A stretch of 64,000 bases of DNA from Sinorhizobium sp. (lineage in GTDB: Bacteria > Pseudomonadota > Alphaproteobacteria > Rhizobiales > Rhizobiaceae). The translations under genes and the position numbers were made by a program. Position 1 is the stretch's first letter. Every line of letters starts with the position of its first letter. Shown here piece after piece: positions 24,396 through 32,285 of this stretch. The stretch covers positions 8,780 to 72,779 of the forward strand of contig JAPSJG010000001.1 in assembly GCA_031178305.1 (NCBI GenBank), in the 5' to 3' direction. The notes beneath the pieces were generated by a model that did no database searches, was not told the DNA's origin, and saw nothing but the letters and a program-made list of their open reading frames with translations.

Positions 24396-25658
24396 CTATT
24401 CGTCCGCGACTAGTTCGTTGAGTTCATCAACAATCCGCTTCGCGCCGTCTTGCGGGGTTTCGTCCCCTTCCACGATGTCGGCAACACCGTCCAGAAGGAC
24501 GGACCAGTAGTCGGAAGGGTAAGGCTTCACGAAGAAAGGCGGGCGATTGAAGATCGCATGCTTCGAGGCTTCGTTGGTGATTGCCAGAAGCGAGTGACTT
24601 GAGACCTGCGGGTCCGCCAGGGCCGCATCGTTGCTGTTGAAGCGCCCAAGAGCGGCGGCCCAGCGCGTCATCTGCTTCTTTTCCGCAACATAAGCCGCGA
24701 ACTCCCAGGCGATCTTGGCATTGGCCTTCGGGGCTATCGCAATGAATTCGAAGCCCTTCACACCGCCATACTGGCCTTCCTGAGCGCCCGGCACCAGCAC
24801 GCGGTCATACTTCAAGCCCCGCTCCTTGGCGGCTTGTTCGAAGATCGGGTCGACCCAGGGACCGCTGACGAGGAAGGCAAGCTGATTGGTGGTGAAAAGA
24901 TCTTTTGTTACCTGGTCGTCCTCGGACGTTCCGGACGTATAAGGCTTGATGTCGAGAAGCATCTGAGTGGCTTCCGCCAGCTTTTCCGGCGCAATCCGCG
25001 TTTTCTGGTTATCGAAATCGATGCCCCATTCGTCAGGGGCGGCAACCCCGGAATAAATGTTGGCGAGTGACAACCAGGACTGCGACATATCTGGAACGGC
25101 TTTTTTCCCGGCAGCTTGGATTTTCCGCATCTGGGCCTTCCAGTCGCTCCAGTCCGTGATCGGCCGCTTGGGATCAATGCCCGCCTCCTCGAGAACGGTA
25201 AGATTACGATACATGAAGGAACCGTAACCAGTATACGGAAGGCAATACATCACACTTGGCTGTGGCGTGCACATTTTGATGAGATCCGGATTAAACTGAG
25301 CCCTGAAGTCCTCGGGCATGGCCATCCAATCCTCATAGATATTCTTCAAAGCGCCCGCTTGCGCGAGAATCGCACCCAAAGACGTGGAATTCATGAACAC
25401 GTCCGGCCCGGTGCCGCTCGAGGCGCCCGCGATCTGACCGGTCAACAGATCATCGTCACCGCGACCGGAAATGGTGATTTCAAGGCCCGGATGCTTGGCC
25501 GTGAACTCCTCGATGAAAGTCTGCTGAAGCTTTAACGCCTCACCTTGAGCGAAGTCGGAATACACCCAGTAATCCAGTTCCTGCGCATGCGTCACGCCCG
25601 ATGCGAGAGCGCCCGTCAGCGCCAACACCGTGACCGATCCAAAACGAATCCAACCCAT
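24396..25658 (-). CDS. Sugar ABC transporter solute-binding protein (family 1)
   Basis: A 420-residue extracellular binding protein with a Sec signal peptide (VTVLALTGALASGVTHAQE, cleavage near residue 26). The mature part has the family 1 pattern: ELDYWVYSDFAQGEALKLQQTFIEEFTAKHPGLEITI, a DVFMNSTS segment, and late WAAALGRFNSNDAALADP with PYPSDYWSVLLDGVADIVEG. It is the first gene of the minus-strand transporter operon and is divergent from the kinase gene. The ligand cannot be read directly; the adjacent amino-sugar kinase and SIS protein point to glucosamine or an N-acetylated form or dimer. Confidence 0.88.
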   Translation of the reverse strand: MGWIRFGSVTVLALTGALASGVTHAQELDYWVYSDFAQGEALKLQQTFIEEFTAKHPGLEITISGRGDDDLLTGQIAGASSGTGPDVFMNSTSLGAILAQAGALKNIYEDWMAMPEDFRAQFNPDLIKMCTPQPSVMYCLPYTGYGSFMYRNLTVLEEAGIDPKRPITDWSDWKAQMRKIQAAGKKAVPDMSQSWLSLANIYSGVAAPDEWGIDFDNQKTRIAPEKLAEATQMLLDIKPYTSGTSEDDQVTKDLFTTNQLAFLVSGPWVDPIFEQAAKERGLKYDRVLVPGAQEGQYGGVKGFEFIAIAPKANAKIAWEFAAYVAEKKQMTRWAAALGRFNSNDAALADPQVSSHSLLAITNEASKHAIFNRPPFFVKPYPSDYWSVLLDGVADIVEGDETPQDGAKRIVDELNELVADE

Positions 25659-25837
25659 TTGTTCCTCCTATTTGGACAGCTTCCCCAAGCTTACCCCATT
25701 TGCAGCGCGAGCCGCTCCTCAGTTAGTTAGGCACGTTAACAAACTCACGGTCAGTTCTCAATGACTTTTTCACTTGCTCGATTAAAGCACTTGATTTGCG
25801 CGCCGAAAAGTTTGTAAGGCAGATTAACTAAGCAAGA
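25659..25837. promoter_or_regulatory. Divergent promoter of the amino-sugar cassette with TTAGTTA dyad
   Basis: The gap between the binding-protein and kinase genes is AT-richer than its surroundings. It carries TTAGTTAGG near 25721 and, inverted, GATTAACTAAG near 25821, so the 7-mer TTAGTTA appears on both strands close to each gene start. ROK repressors bind AT-rich dyads of this kind, and the ROK gene downstream is the likely regulator. The match is short. Confidence 0.35.
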
Positions 25838-26779
25838 ATGAGATATTTCATGAACACGATAGCAGTGGGCATAGACATTGGTGGCACCAAGACGCATCTG
25901 CGTTCGCTGGCCGATGGGCGCGTGGTGGGCGACAGGGTCGTGCCCACTGCGTCATGGCGCACGCACGACTGGACGGGCGACGCAAGGGCATTGGTTACAA
26001 TGATCAATTCGTTGGTGTCCGGCGGTACCATTGCTGCGCTGGCTGTGGGTGCGCATGGCTGTGACGCCCAGCACGAATGCGATGCTTTTCAAGCGGCATT
26101 CGAAGACCATGCAGGCTTTCCGGTGCGTGTCGTCAATGATGCCGAGCTTATTCCGCCGGCCATGGGGGTTTTTGACGGCATAGGGATTGTTTCCGGCACC
26201 GGCTCCATTGCCGTTACGCGCAATCCCGACGGCACCATGCTTGTCGCCGGAGGTTGGGGATGGGTTATAGGGGATGAAGGTAGCGCAAGCGGGCTTGTGC
26301 GGGAAGCCGGGAGGCTTGCCAGTCTGTATCTCGATGGTGGCGGAGCAGCCGACGAACCTCTCGTTCAGCTGCTTTGCCAAAGTTTCGCGATCGCATCGCC
26401 GGTGCGGATTGGAAGCTGTATCTCATCGAGCGGCAGCGGTGCGCGTCTCGGACGTCATGCGCCGGCCGTCTTCGAGGCGGCCAGCCTGGGATCGAAACTG
26501 GCGCAACGCACTCTGGACGAAGGTGCCGCAGCACTGGCCACTCTGGTGGAACGTTTGCTCAACCGGGGAGCGCAGGCGCGCAATCTGGTTGCTGGCGGTG
26601 GTGTCGTCATGGCGCAGCCAGGCTTCGCAAGGTTGCTTCTCCATCACATAAACGCGCGTTCCGAGGGACGTGTTCAGGCACAAATATTGGACAAGCCACC
26701 TGTCGCGGGCGCGTGCGCGCTTGCGCTTCGGATGATCCAGACAACACCACAAGTTTACCAACCGAGGAGTACAAAATGA
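25838..26779 (+). CDS. BadF/BadG-type kinase, N-acetylglucosamine/glucosamine kinase-like
   Basis: A 313-residue ASKHA-fold sugar kinase. Phosphate-1 motif VGIDIGGTKTHLRSLADG is at residues ~8-25. Then follow IAALAVGAHGCDAQHE, VRVVNDAELIPPAM, the adenosine/phosphate motif IGIVSGTGSIAVTR, GWGWVIGDEGSASGLVREA, and VAGGGVVMAQPGF. This order is that of the BadF/BcrA ATPase family members that phosphorylate GlcNAc or GlcN at O6. ATG 25838 is used; ATG 25850 in the same frame is equally possible. The stop overlaps the next gene by ATGA. It likely phosphorylates the imported amino sugar. Confidence 0.83.
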   Translation: MRYFMNTIAVGIDIGGTKTHLRSLADGRVVGDRVVPTASWRTHDWTGDARALVTMINSLVSGGTIAALAVGAHGCDAQHECDAFQAAFEDHAGFPVRVVNDAELIPPAMGVFDGIGIVSGTGSIAVTRNPDGTMLVAGGWGWVIGDEGSASGLVREAGRLASLYLDGGGAADEPLVQLLCQSFAIASPVRIGSCISSSGSGARLGRHAPAVFEAASLGSKLAQRTLDEGAAALATLVERLLNRGAQARNLVAGGGVVMAQPGFARLLLHHINARSEGRVQAQILDKPPVAGACALALRMIQTTPQVYQPRSTK

Positions 26780-27768
26780 GCTATCGTTCCACGATCGCAC
26801 GCCAGCCGCAACAGCTTGCGAGCAGCCTGGCCGCTATTGAAGCCGAGCTTGAGAAGCTTGATCTCGCACCCCTGCGCGAGGGTGTGCTGGGGATAACGGG
26901 TATCGGCGCAAGCTATGAGGCCGCCGTCGTGACGGCCGGCGAACTGCAACGACGTGGCCGGCGCGCCACAGCGTGGCATGCCGTTGACCTCATGGAACCC
27001 GGCAATCCCGTGGACGCGATCGTCGCGCTTTCGTCCGGTGGACGAAGTGTTGAACCGGTCACAGCTTTACGCAAACACGCGGGTGTCTTTTCTATCGCTG
27101 TCACGAGCGAAGGCGACAATCCGCTTGCCGAAGCCGCACGCAGCTCGATTTGCTTTCAGTCTGGCGCGGACGCCACGCCTTCAAGCACTGGCTACACCGG
27201 GACGCTGCTCGCAACCGGCATGCTGAGCGATGCCCTGTGCGGCAAGAGCACGGATTGGATGCAGCTAACCAAACTGGCTGGGCAGGTGCTGGCCGAAAGC
27301 GCGGCAAAAATGGAACGCGCTGGTGCGATTTTCAGGCAAAGGCGTGCGATCGATTGTGTGGGCGCGGTCTCCGCATTGGGAACGGCCGGCGAGGCTGGCC
27401 TGTTGATCCGCGAAGCCGCCCGGATTCCCGCCGGGGCGACGGACACGTTGCATTATCTTCACGGTCCGATGGAGCCGATGGACGCTACCACTGGCGTGCT
27501 GATTTTTGGCGACGGACGCGAACTGAAGCTGGCGCAGGACATGGCCGAGATAGGGTGTGCCGTGCTGCTTGTGACCACAAACACTGAAATTGCCGATAAG
27601 GACAACCTCACCGTCGTTCGCGTACCAGCCTTTGAAAACCGCATCGCGCGTGCACTTCTGGATATCTTACCTGCGCAACTGCTTGCGGCAGAACTGTCGG
27701 ATGCAGCCGGCCTGACTGATACGAAATTCCGGTATCGTCAGACCGACACAAAAATAAACAAGGCGTGA
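26776..27768 (+). CDS. Double SIS-domain protein, glucosamine-6-phosphate deaminase/AgaS-like
   Basis: A 330-residue protein with two SIS domains in the pattern of the GlmS isomerase half. SYRSTIARQPQQLASS opens as in many AgaS/NagB-II proteins. The first phosphosugar loop is IVALSSGGRSVEPVTAL, the second domain has VGAVSALGTAGEAGLLIREAARIPAGATDTLHYLHGPMEPMDAT. Without a glutaminase domain, such proteins deaminate or isomerise amino-sugar phosphates (GlcN6P to Fru6P and ammonium). ATG 26776 overlaps the kinase stop (ATGA), so kinase and deaminase are coupled and together would bring an amino sugar into glycolysis. No NagA deacetylase is encoded nearby. Confidence 0.8.
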   Translation: MSYRSTIARQPQQLASSLAAIEAELEKLDLAPLREGVLGITGIGASYEAAVVTAGELQRRGRRATAWHAVDLMEPGNPVDAIVALSSGGRSVEPVTALRKHAGVFSIAVTSEGDNPLAEAARSSICFQSGADATPSSTGYTGTLLATGMLSDALCGKSTDWMQLTKLAGQVLAESAAKMERAGAIFRQRRAIDCVGAVSALGTAGEAGLLIREAARIPAGATDTLHYLHGPMEPMDATTGVLIFGDGRELKLAQDMAEIGCAVLLVTTNTEIADKDNLTVVRVPAFENRIARALLDILPAQLLAAELSDAAGLTDTKFRYRQTDTKINKA

Positions 27769-27791
27769 GGTTGACACGCTTTAACGGGGTG

Positions 27792-27819
27792 GGCGCAGGA
27801 TAAGAATTTATTCTGCGCC
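27792..27819. terminator. Hairpin between convergent SIS and ROK genes
   Basis: GGCGCAG (27792-27798) pairs with CTGCGCC (27813-27819), and the inner bases ATAA/TTAT extend the stem to about 12 bp around a 4-base loop. It lies at the 3' ends of two convergent genes and overlaps the ROK stop codon, fitting a bidirectional terminator, although the T run is weak. Confidence 0.55.
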
Positions 27820-29013
27820 GTCTCCGATCACAAGTGCTTCCGCATTGTGCTGTGTAAGGCGCTGTATTCCCTTTAGCGTGGCCTCGGTCCCCAGACTCGT
27901 CACCTCGATCTTGGTCGGCCCCGTCAATCCATTGACGACATCTCGGACCTTCGGCAGAATCATCGCGTTCTGCCCGATACCGCCGCCGAGCACCACCAGT
28001 CCCGGATCGAGCACCGAAACACAGGCCGCAACCAGCCTTCCAACATTTTCGGCGTGTCGATCGACATGGTCGCGTGCAACGGCATGTCCTTCCCGCGCCA
28101 ATGAAAACAGGGAAAAAGCATCTTTCGGAGATGCTTCTCCTTCCGGCCACTCGAGCGAAACGCGCTGCATCAGGCTCTCCGATCCCAAATAGTCTTCCAG
28201 CGCCTCTCTACACGGCTGAATATCTGGTGCCCAAGGGAACGGAAGCGAACTGATTTCTCCCGCACCCCCATTCCGTCCGCGAACCAATTCGCCGCGCAAC
28301 ACGATCCCCATACCCACTTTGACGCCGACCTGTATATAAACGAAATCGGCTGCATTCGCCGCGATCCCAAATGCACTTTCCGCTATCGCGGCGCAGTTCA
28401 CGTTGTTTTCTAGGATGATAGGGATATCCAAGCTTGCGATCGATTGCGATATATGGGGATAGAGCGCGGCTATCTCTTCGGACGAGGAGATTTGCTTTTC
28501 CACCTTTGTCGGAAGAGCTATGCCAATTGCTCGCAAAGGCCCCCAATTATCCTGCGTGGCCAGGCGGACGTCGTTCAGCGCTTGGGCGACTGCCCGCTCC
28601 AGTTCGGGCGTGAACCGGCGTTGATCAGAGCTTAAATGATAGCCACCACTATAGAGAATACGATTGTCGAGCGTCGATACTTTCAGGCGCACATTGGTTG
28701 AACCGGCATCAATGGCGATAGCGTGACCAACCCCGGCGCCTAACCTATACATAACGGCTTTTCGGCCTGTGCCGCGCTGCCGCAAACCGACCATCTCAAC
28801 ATAGCCCAGACGGTCCAAATCTTCCATTGCGATGGACATGGTGGGGCGAGACAACCCAAGCCGTTCAGCCAGTTCTGGGCGCGTAGCCGAACCGCCCCGG
28901 GCCAACATGCGAAAAACAGCGCGAGCGCTTGCTGTCAGCTTTGGAGTGTCGGTTGGCGTATCTAAAAGTGACGTCAAAGAAAACCCAATTTGATAAGCGG
29001 AATGCGAGCCCAA
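27808..29013 (-). CDS. ROK-family transcriptional regulator (NagC/XylR-like)
   Basis: A 401-residue ROK protein. The N-terminal winged HTH is LTASARAVFRMLARGG with ATRPELAERLGLSRPTMSIAMEDLDRLGYVE (residues ~26-72). The ROK sugar-binding domain follows with HAIAIDAGSTNVRLKVS, IILENNVNCAAIAE, VGVKVGMGIVLRGELVRGRNGGAGEI and VVLGGGIGQNAMI. The zinc-binding CxCGxxGC motif common in ROK kinases and Mlc/NagC is replaced by WAPDIQPCREALEDYLG with a single Cys, as in several ROK repressors. It probably represses the amino-sugar cassette with an amino-sugar or its phosphate as effector. Confidence 0.88.
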   Translation of the reverse strand: MGSHSAYQIGFSLTSLLDTPTDTPKLTASARAVFRMLARGGSATRPELAERLGLSRPTMSIAMEDLDRLGYVEMVGLRQRGTGRKAVMYRLGAGVGHAIAIDAGSTNVRLKVSTLDNRILYSGGYHLSSDQRRFTPELERAVAQALNDVRLATQDNWGPLRAIGIALPTKVEKQISSSEEIAALYPHISQSIASLDIPIILENNVNCAAIAESAFGIAANAADFVYIQVGVKVGMGIVLRGELVRGRNGGAGEISSLPFPWAPDIQPCREALEDYLGSESLMQRVSLEWPEGEASPKDAFSLFSLAREGHAVARDHVDRHAENVGRLVAACVSVLDPGLVVLGGGIGQNAMILPKVRDVVNGLTGPTKIEVTSLGTEATLKGIQRLTQHNAEALVIGDGAE

Positions 29014-29404
29014 CGTCGCAGCTGAGAGCAGCCGACATTATTCCGACCCACCACTTTCATCAACGCGATCCAGGAAAATGTCAAATAGTGCTCGCTCTTC
29101 TCTAAGGGTCATGCGAAGTGGGGCAGGTCACTGGGCAAGATCGACACCATCGACTTGTTCGTCCTTGAGGGCGGCAACCGACGCTTTCGCGTTGAAGGCG
29201 GGGCTGTAGTTGCGGCACGTCGACTCGTCACCATGCTGTCTGTTCCCGGCACGCGGCCGTGTTCATGAGCCGAGAGCCAAATATCTCCACCCTTCAATTC
29301 CCGAGCCCCCTCTCTCCCAGTAGGCACCCTTCCATATGGCGCCGCGCGACTCTTCGAGCGTGCTCTAGGTTCGCTCTTGTCTGACGTCACTTGCTTTACT
29401 TCTT
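29014..29404. other. Intergenic stretch without a recognisable gene
   Basis: This 391-bp gap contains no intact gene. A short open stretch on the plus strand near 29107-29240 (including KIDTIDLFVLEGG) resembles nothing I recognise. Its last part holds copy B of the junction repeat (29370-29440), and the upstream bases 29320-29369 retain at most faint similarity to the enolase-superfamily gene end, so it may be a degraded gene boundary. Confidence 0.4.
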
Positions 29405-29440
29405 CTAACTGAAGAACGTCTGGCACACTCCAGAGATCCG
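29370..29440. repeat. Gene-end junction repeat, copy B
   Basis: The first 27 bases match 21051-21077 with one mismatch and include the bases that spell the last four codons and stop of the enolase-superfamily gene at the other copy (TTCGCTCTTGTCTGA). The rest covers the 3' end of the intact D-threonine-aldolase-like gene, to which the sequence after copy A is related. Confidence 0.7.
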
Positions 29441-30643
29441 GTCATCGTCAGACAGAACGTAAAACTGCCGCCAGCGGTCGAAGCAGGTACATGGATGAGA
29501 TATCCCAAACGAGATTACATCGCCGATGCTTAGGCTTGAAGAGGCATCAAAGCGTAGATAGGCATGTTGGTCGTTAAGTTTGAACACGGACATCAACGAG
29601 GGATCGTGTTCAGGATCTCGGAGCCCGTCACGGAAAACCGCAAGCGGAACTGGCATGCCTTGGTCAAACGAGACGTCCCGCATCCCAAATCCGCAAATTG
29701 CAAGGCCGGGCTCCGGAATGGATAGAATCTCAGCCCAGAGCTTTAACGCGGGCCTAAAGGAATGCTCAGCGGAAACTCTGTCTTTTCCGACAAGCAAGCC
29801 GCCTCGCTGGTCCATTGCGGACAGCCCCCGTCGATAAATTCCGTGATCATAAAAGAAAATAGCACCACTTCTTAGAAGCAGGAATGAGTTCGCATCCTTC
29901 TCCACGACTGGTCGAAGCGCTTCAATCACGCGGTCGAAATAGAGGGAGCCCCCGGCAGAGATTATAAGGGCGTCTGCAGGCGCTATCCGACGCAGATGCA
30001 AAAAAAGGCGGGACACAAGGGCAAGCAACGCATCGATACTCTCGATGCGCGCCATTTCTGTAAGTCCCTCCACGGAGCCTTCATAAGTGGCAACACCTCG
30101 CAGGACCAACATTGGGTCGCGCAGGATTGCTTCGGCTACTAAGTGGGCAGACTCAAAGGTACGTGCGCCGCTGCGACCCGCACCCACTTCCACAAGTACC
30201 GGTATTGAAGATTCTGCTGTGGCTGCGGCGGCACTGAGCACTACCACCGCTGCAACTGAGTCCGCGATGCAAACAATTTCGCATTCCGGAAATTCCTTCT
30301 GCAATGCCGCGAGTCTTGGAGCATTCCGCAAGCCGCCCAGCCCGTTCGCAATCAGGATCCTACTGATACCGTGAGAAAGCATCGCTTCGGCTTGTTGGAG
30401 GTTGGCAACAGTAGCCGCCCACGCGCCAGCTTCGATGAGATCAGCAGCAATGTCGGCTGACATTGGTGTCTTGGCGTGAGGCGCAATCCTAACACCTGCG
30501 GCACGAGCATATTCCAGGAAGAAATCGCGGTTATGGCAGTATGCGGTCTCGTCTACTGTCAGAGCAGGCAGCAACACCTCGCACGCAGACGGGCGTAATC
30601 CAACGACGGACGAAATCGTGTGGTGAAATTGTCCCAGCGGCAT
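29405..30643 (-). CDS. D-threonine aldolase/D-serine dehydratase-like PLP enzyme (alanine racemase fold)
   Basis: A 412-residue fold-type III PLP enzyme. The PLP lysine is in RIAPHAKTPMSADIA near residue 55 (usual form HxKTH), the barrel strands include VPVLVEVGAGRSG-like PVLVEVGAGRSGARTFE, and ALIISAGGSLYF carries the phosphate-binding Gly stretch. The C-terminal metal site has SHPCTCFDRWRQFYVLSDDD, where His-x-Cys matches the Zn ligands of DSD1-type D-serine dehydratases. It should act on a D-3-hydroxy amino acid by dehydration or retro-aldol cleavage. ATG 30643 is preferred to 30655 because GAGG lies 7 bp before it. It is the last gene of a four-gene set and overlaps nothing downstream. 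Confidence 0.8.
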   Translation of the reverse strand: MPLGQFHHTISSVVGLRPSACEVLLPALTVDETAYCHNRDFFLEYARAAGVRIAPHAKTPMSADIAADLIEAGAWAATVANLQQAEAMLSHGISRILIANGLGGLRNAPRLAALQKEFPECEIVCIADSVAAVVVLSAAAATAESSIPVLVEVGAGRSGARTFESAHLVAEAILRDPMLVLRGVATYEGSVEGLTEMARIESIDALLALVSRLFLHLRRIAPADALIISAGGSLYFDRVIEALRPVVEKDANSFLLLRSGAIFFYDHGIYRRGLSAMDQRGGLLVGKDRVSAEHSFRPALKLWAEILSIPEPGLAICGFGMRDVSFDQGMPVPLAVFRDGLRDPEHDPSLMSVFKLNDQHAYLRFDASSSLSIGDVISFGISHPCTCFDRWRQFYVLSDDDRISGVCQTFFS

Positions 30644-30651
30644 TCGGTACC

Positions 30652-31521
30652 TCATCCTTCATGACTTGGTGTGGAACGACTCGCGAGTGCGATGACGCCA
30701 GCAATGGTGATGAACAGTGACCCTACCAGCATGCCCAAATCGGGGAGTTCTCCCCAAACGATAAAGCCAGCTACGATTGATAAAGGCACTGCAGCGTAAC
30801 GAAACGGAGCTATCTCAGCGAGTGTAGCAATGCGCGTTGCCTGCACAAAAATCCAAGTACCTGCCGCAGCGAAAATTCCTGCATATGCAAGAAGGATGAA
30901 ATCCTGAGGGGTCATCGGTAGATAACCCCGAGCAGCAATTATAGGTGCAACAAAGACTGGTACCGAGAGCGTCGTTAAGAGGGCCACAAGGCCGGATGGA
31001 ACATCCGCCGATGTGTGTCGAGTAAACAGATCTCGGGCACTAAGGAGGAGGGTAGCAGAGCATGCGAGAAACATTGGTAAATTAACGCCGGTGGAGACCG
31101 GCCGTGCGAAAATCAATACGCCGGTGAACCCAAGCATCACACTGATTGCAAGCCTTCCCGTCAGCCGTTCACGGAAGATTAGGGCCCCAGTGCCTGCAGA
31201 AATAACGGGTGCTAGCATCATGATGGCCGTTAATGTCGCCAGCGGCATCTCAGCAAGGGCAAAGACGAAGGCGAGACTTGCAAGCCCATCACAAGCAGAT
31301 CTGATCATTACTGCCGGCATTAACGCATGCTTCCAGCTGTAATTAGTACCAGTGAACCGCAAGAGTACGAGAAGCGAGGCGGCGCCGATTACGCCTCGAA
31401 CCATCATGATCTGAAGGGTATCGAGACTCTCGGTCAGCAGCTTGGTGGCGACGTCATTCTGTATGTAGAGAGTCATGGCGAGGACAACGAGCGCCGCGCC
31501 TTTAAGGGCTTGGTTTTTCAT
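30652..31521 (-). CDS. EamA/DMT-superfamily transporter
   Basis: A 289-residue integral membrane protein with about ten hydrophobic spans in two five-helix repeats, each an EamA domain. ALVVLAMTLYIQNDVATKLLTESLDTLQIMMVRGVIGAASL starts repeat one and the second repeat starts near LPMFLACSATLLLSARDLF. EamA proteins of rhizobia often export amino acids or metabolites. It sits between the aldolase and D-threonine-aldolase-like genes with 3-bp and ~8-bp gaps, so it likely moves a substrate or product of that pathway across the inner membrane. Direction and substrate are not visible. Confidence 0.85.
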   Translation of the reverse strand: MKNQALKGAALVVLAMTLYIQNDVATKLLTESLDTLQIMMVRGVIGAASLLVLLRFTGTNYSWKHALMPAVMIRSACDGLASLAFVFALAEMPLATLTAIMMLAPVISAGTGALIFRERLTGRLAISVMLGFTGVLIFARPVSTGVNLPMFLACSATLLLSARDLFTRHTSADVPSGLVALLTTLSVPVFVAPIIAARGYLPMTPQDFILLAYAGIFAAAGTWIFVQATRIATLAEIAPFRYAAVPLSIVAGFIVWGELPDLGMLVGSLFITIAGVIALASRSTPSHEG

Positions 31522-31524
31522 CGC

Positions 31525-32265
31525 CTACCGCCGGTAGGACCTGTCGATCCGGTCAAGAAGACGCAAGTGGGCGTCCCATTCTAATGCGAGATCGCCATCG
31601 TCGAATGAGACGATGTCTGCCTGCTCGGCCACCCTCGACCTGACCGACACGTCAGGCAGTTTTATCTCGCGATTCATCGAAAGCGTCGCGACCTGGATTT
31701 CGCAAGCGAGATTGAGATAATACATTAGGTTGAACGCCTCCGCGACACTGCGTCCAACGGTCAGGAGGCCGTGGTTTCGAAGGACAAGGGCTCGCTTGTT
31801 CCCGAGGTCGGCGATAATGCGATCGCGCTCTTCAAGATCAAGCGCAATGCCCTCGTAGTCGTGATACGCGACATGCGGCTCTAGGCCTAGAGCGATCTGA
31901 TTCAGAGGAAGAAGCCCTTCCTGCAGGCTGGAAACGGCCATGCCCGCTTTTGTGTGCGTGTGAATGACGCAGAGTGCATCATGTCGCGCACTGTGGATGG
32001 CGCTGTGGATTACGAACCCCGCTCTGTTCACCCGGTAGGGATTGTCTACGATCTTGTTTCCGTCGAGATCAATCGTGACCAGCGAAGAGGCACTGATTTC
32101 CTCCCAGAGCAAACCGTAAGGATTGATGAGGAAGCGGCTGTCCTGATCCGGCAGCCGAAGAGTGGCGTGTGTGTAGATAAGATCTGCCATGCGGTAATGG
32201 GCTATCAAACGGTAGCACGCCGCGAGTTCGACCCGGTGCTTCCATTCTGCGCTGTGCAAATGCAT
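31525..32265 (-). CDS. Class II aldolase/adducin-family protein
   Basis: A 246-residue protein with the FucA/AraD fold. Zinc-ligand histidines are visible in CVIHTHTKAGMAVS and ALVLRNHGLLTVGRSVAEAF, and the N-terminal YTHATLRLPDQDSRFLINPYGLLWEEI matches the phosphate-loop region of adducin-like bacterial proteins. Family members cleave or epimerise sugar phosphates or act as decarboxylases or aldolases on hydroxy acids. Tight spacing with the aminotransferase (20 bp) and the exporter (3 bp) implies a shared pathway. The substrate may be the 2-keto-3-hydroxy or 4-hydroxy acid that the aminotransferase makes (inference). Confidence 0.82.
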   Translation of the reverse strand: MHLHSAEWKHRVELAACYRLIAHYRMADLIYTHATLRLPDQDSRFLINPYGLLWEEISASSLVTIDLDGNKIVDNPYRVNRAGFVIHSAIHSARHDALCVIHTHTKAGMAVSSLQEGLLPLNQIALGLEPHVAYHDYEGIALDLEERDRIIADLGNKRALVLRNHGLLTVGRSVAEAFNLMYYLNLACEIQVATLSMNREIKLPDVSVRSRVAEQADIVSFDDGDLALEWDAHLRLLDRIDRSYRR

Positions 32266-32285
32266 TGGTGTGCACTCCTCGTCGT

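Noticed and set aside
29107..29240. Possible gene fragment on the plus strand (KIDTIDLFVLEGG)
   Set aside because: A frame of about 44 codons without start context or recognised similarity, in a region that looks degraded.
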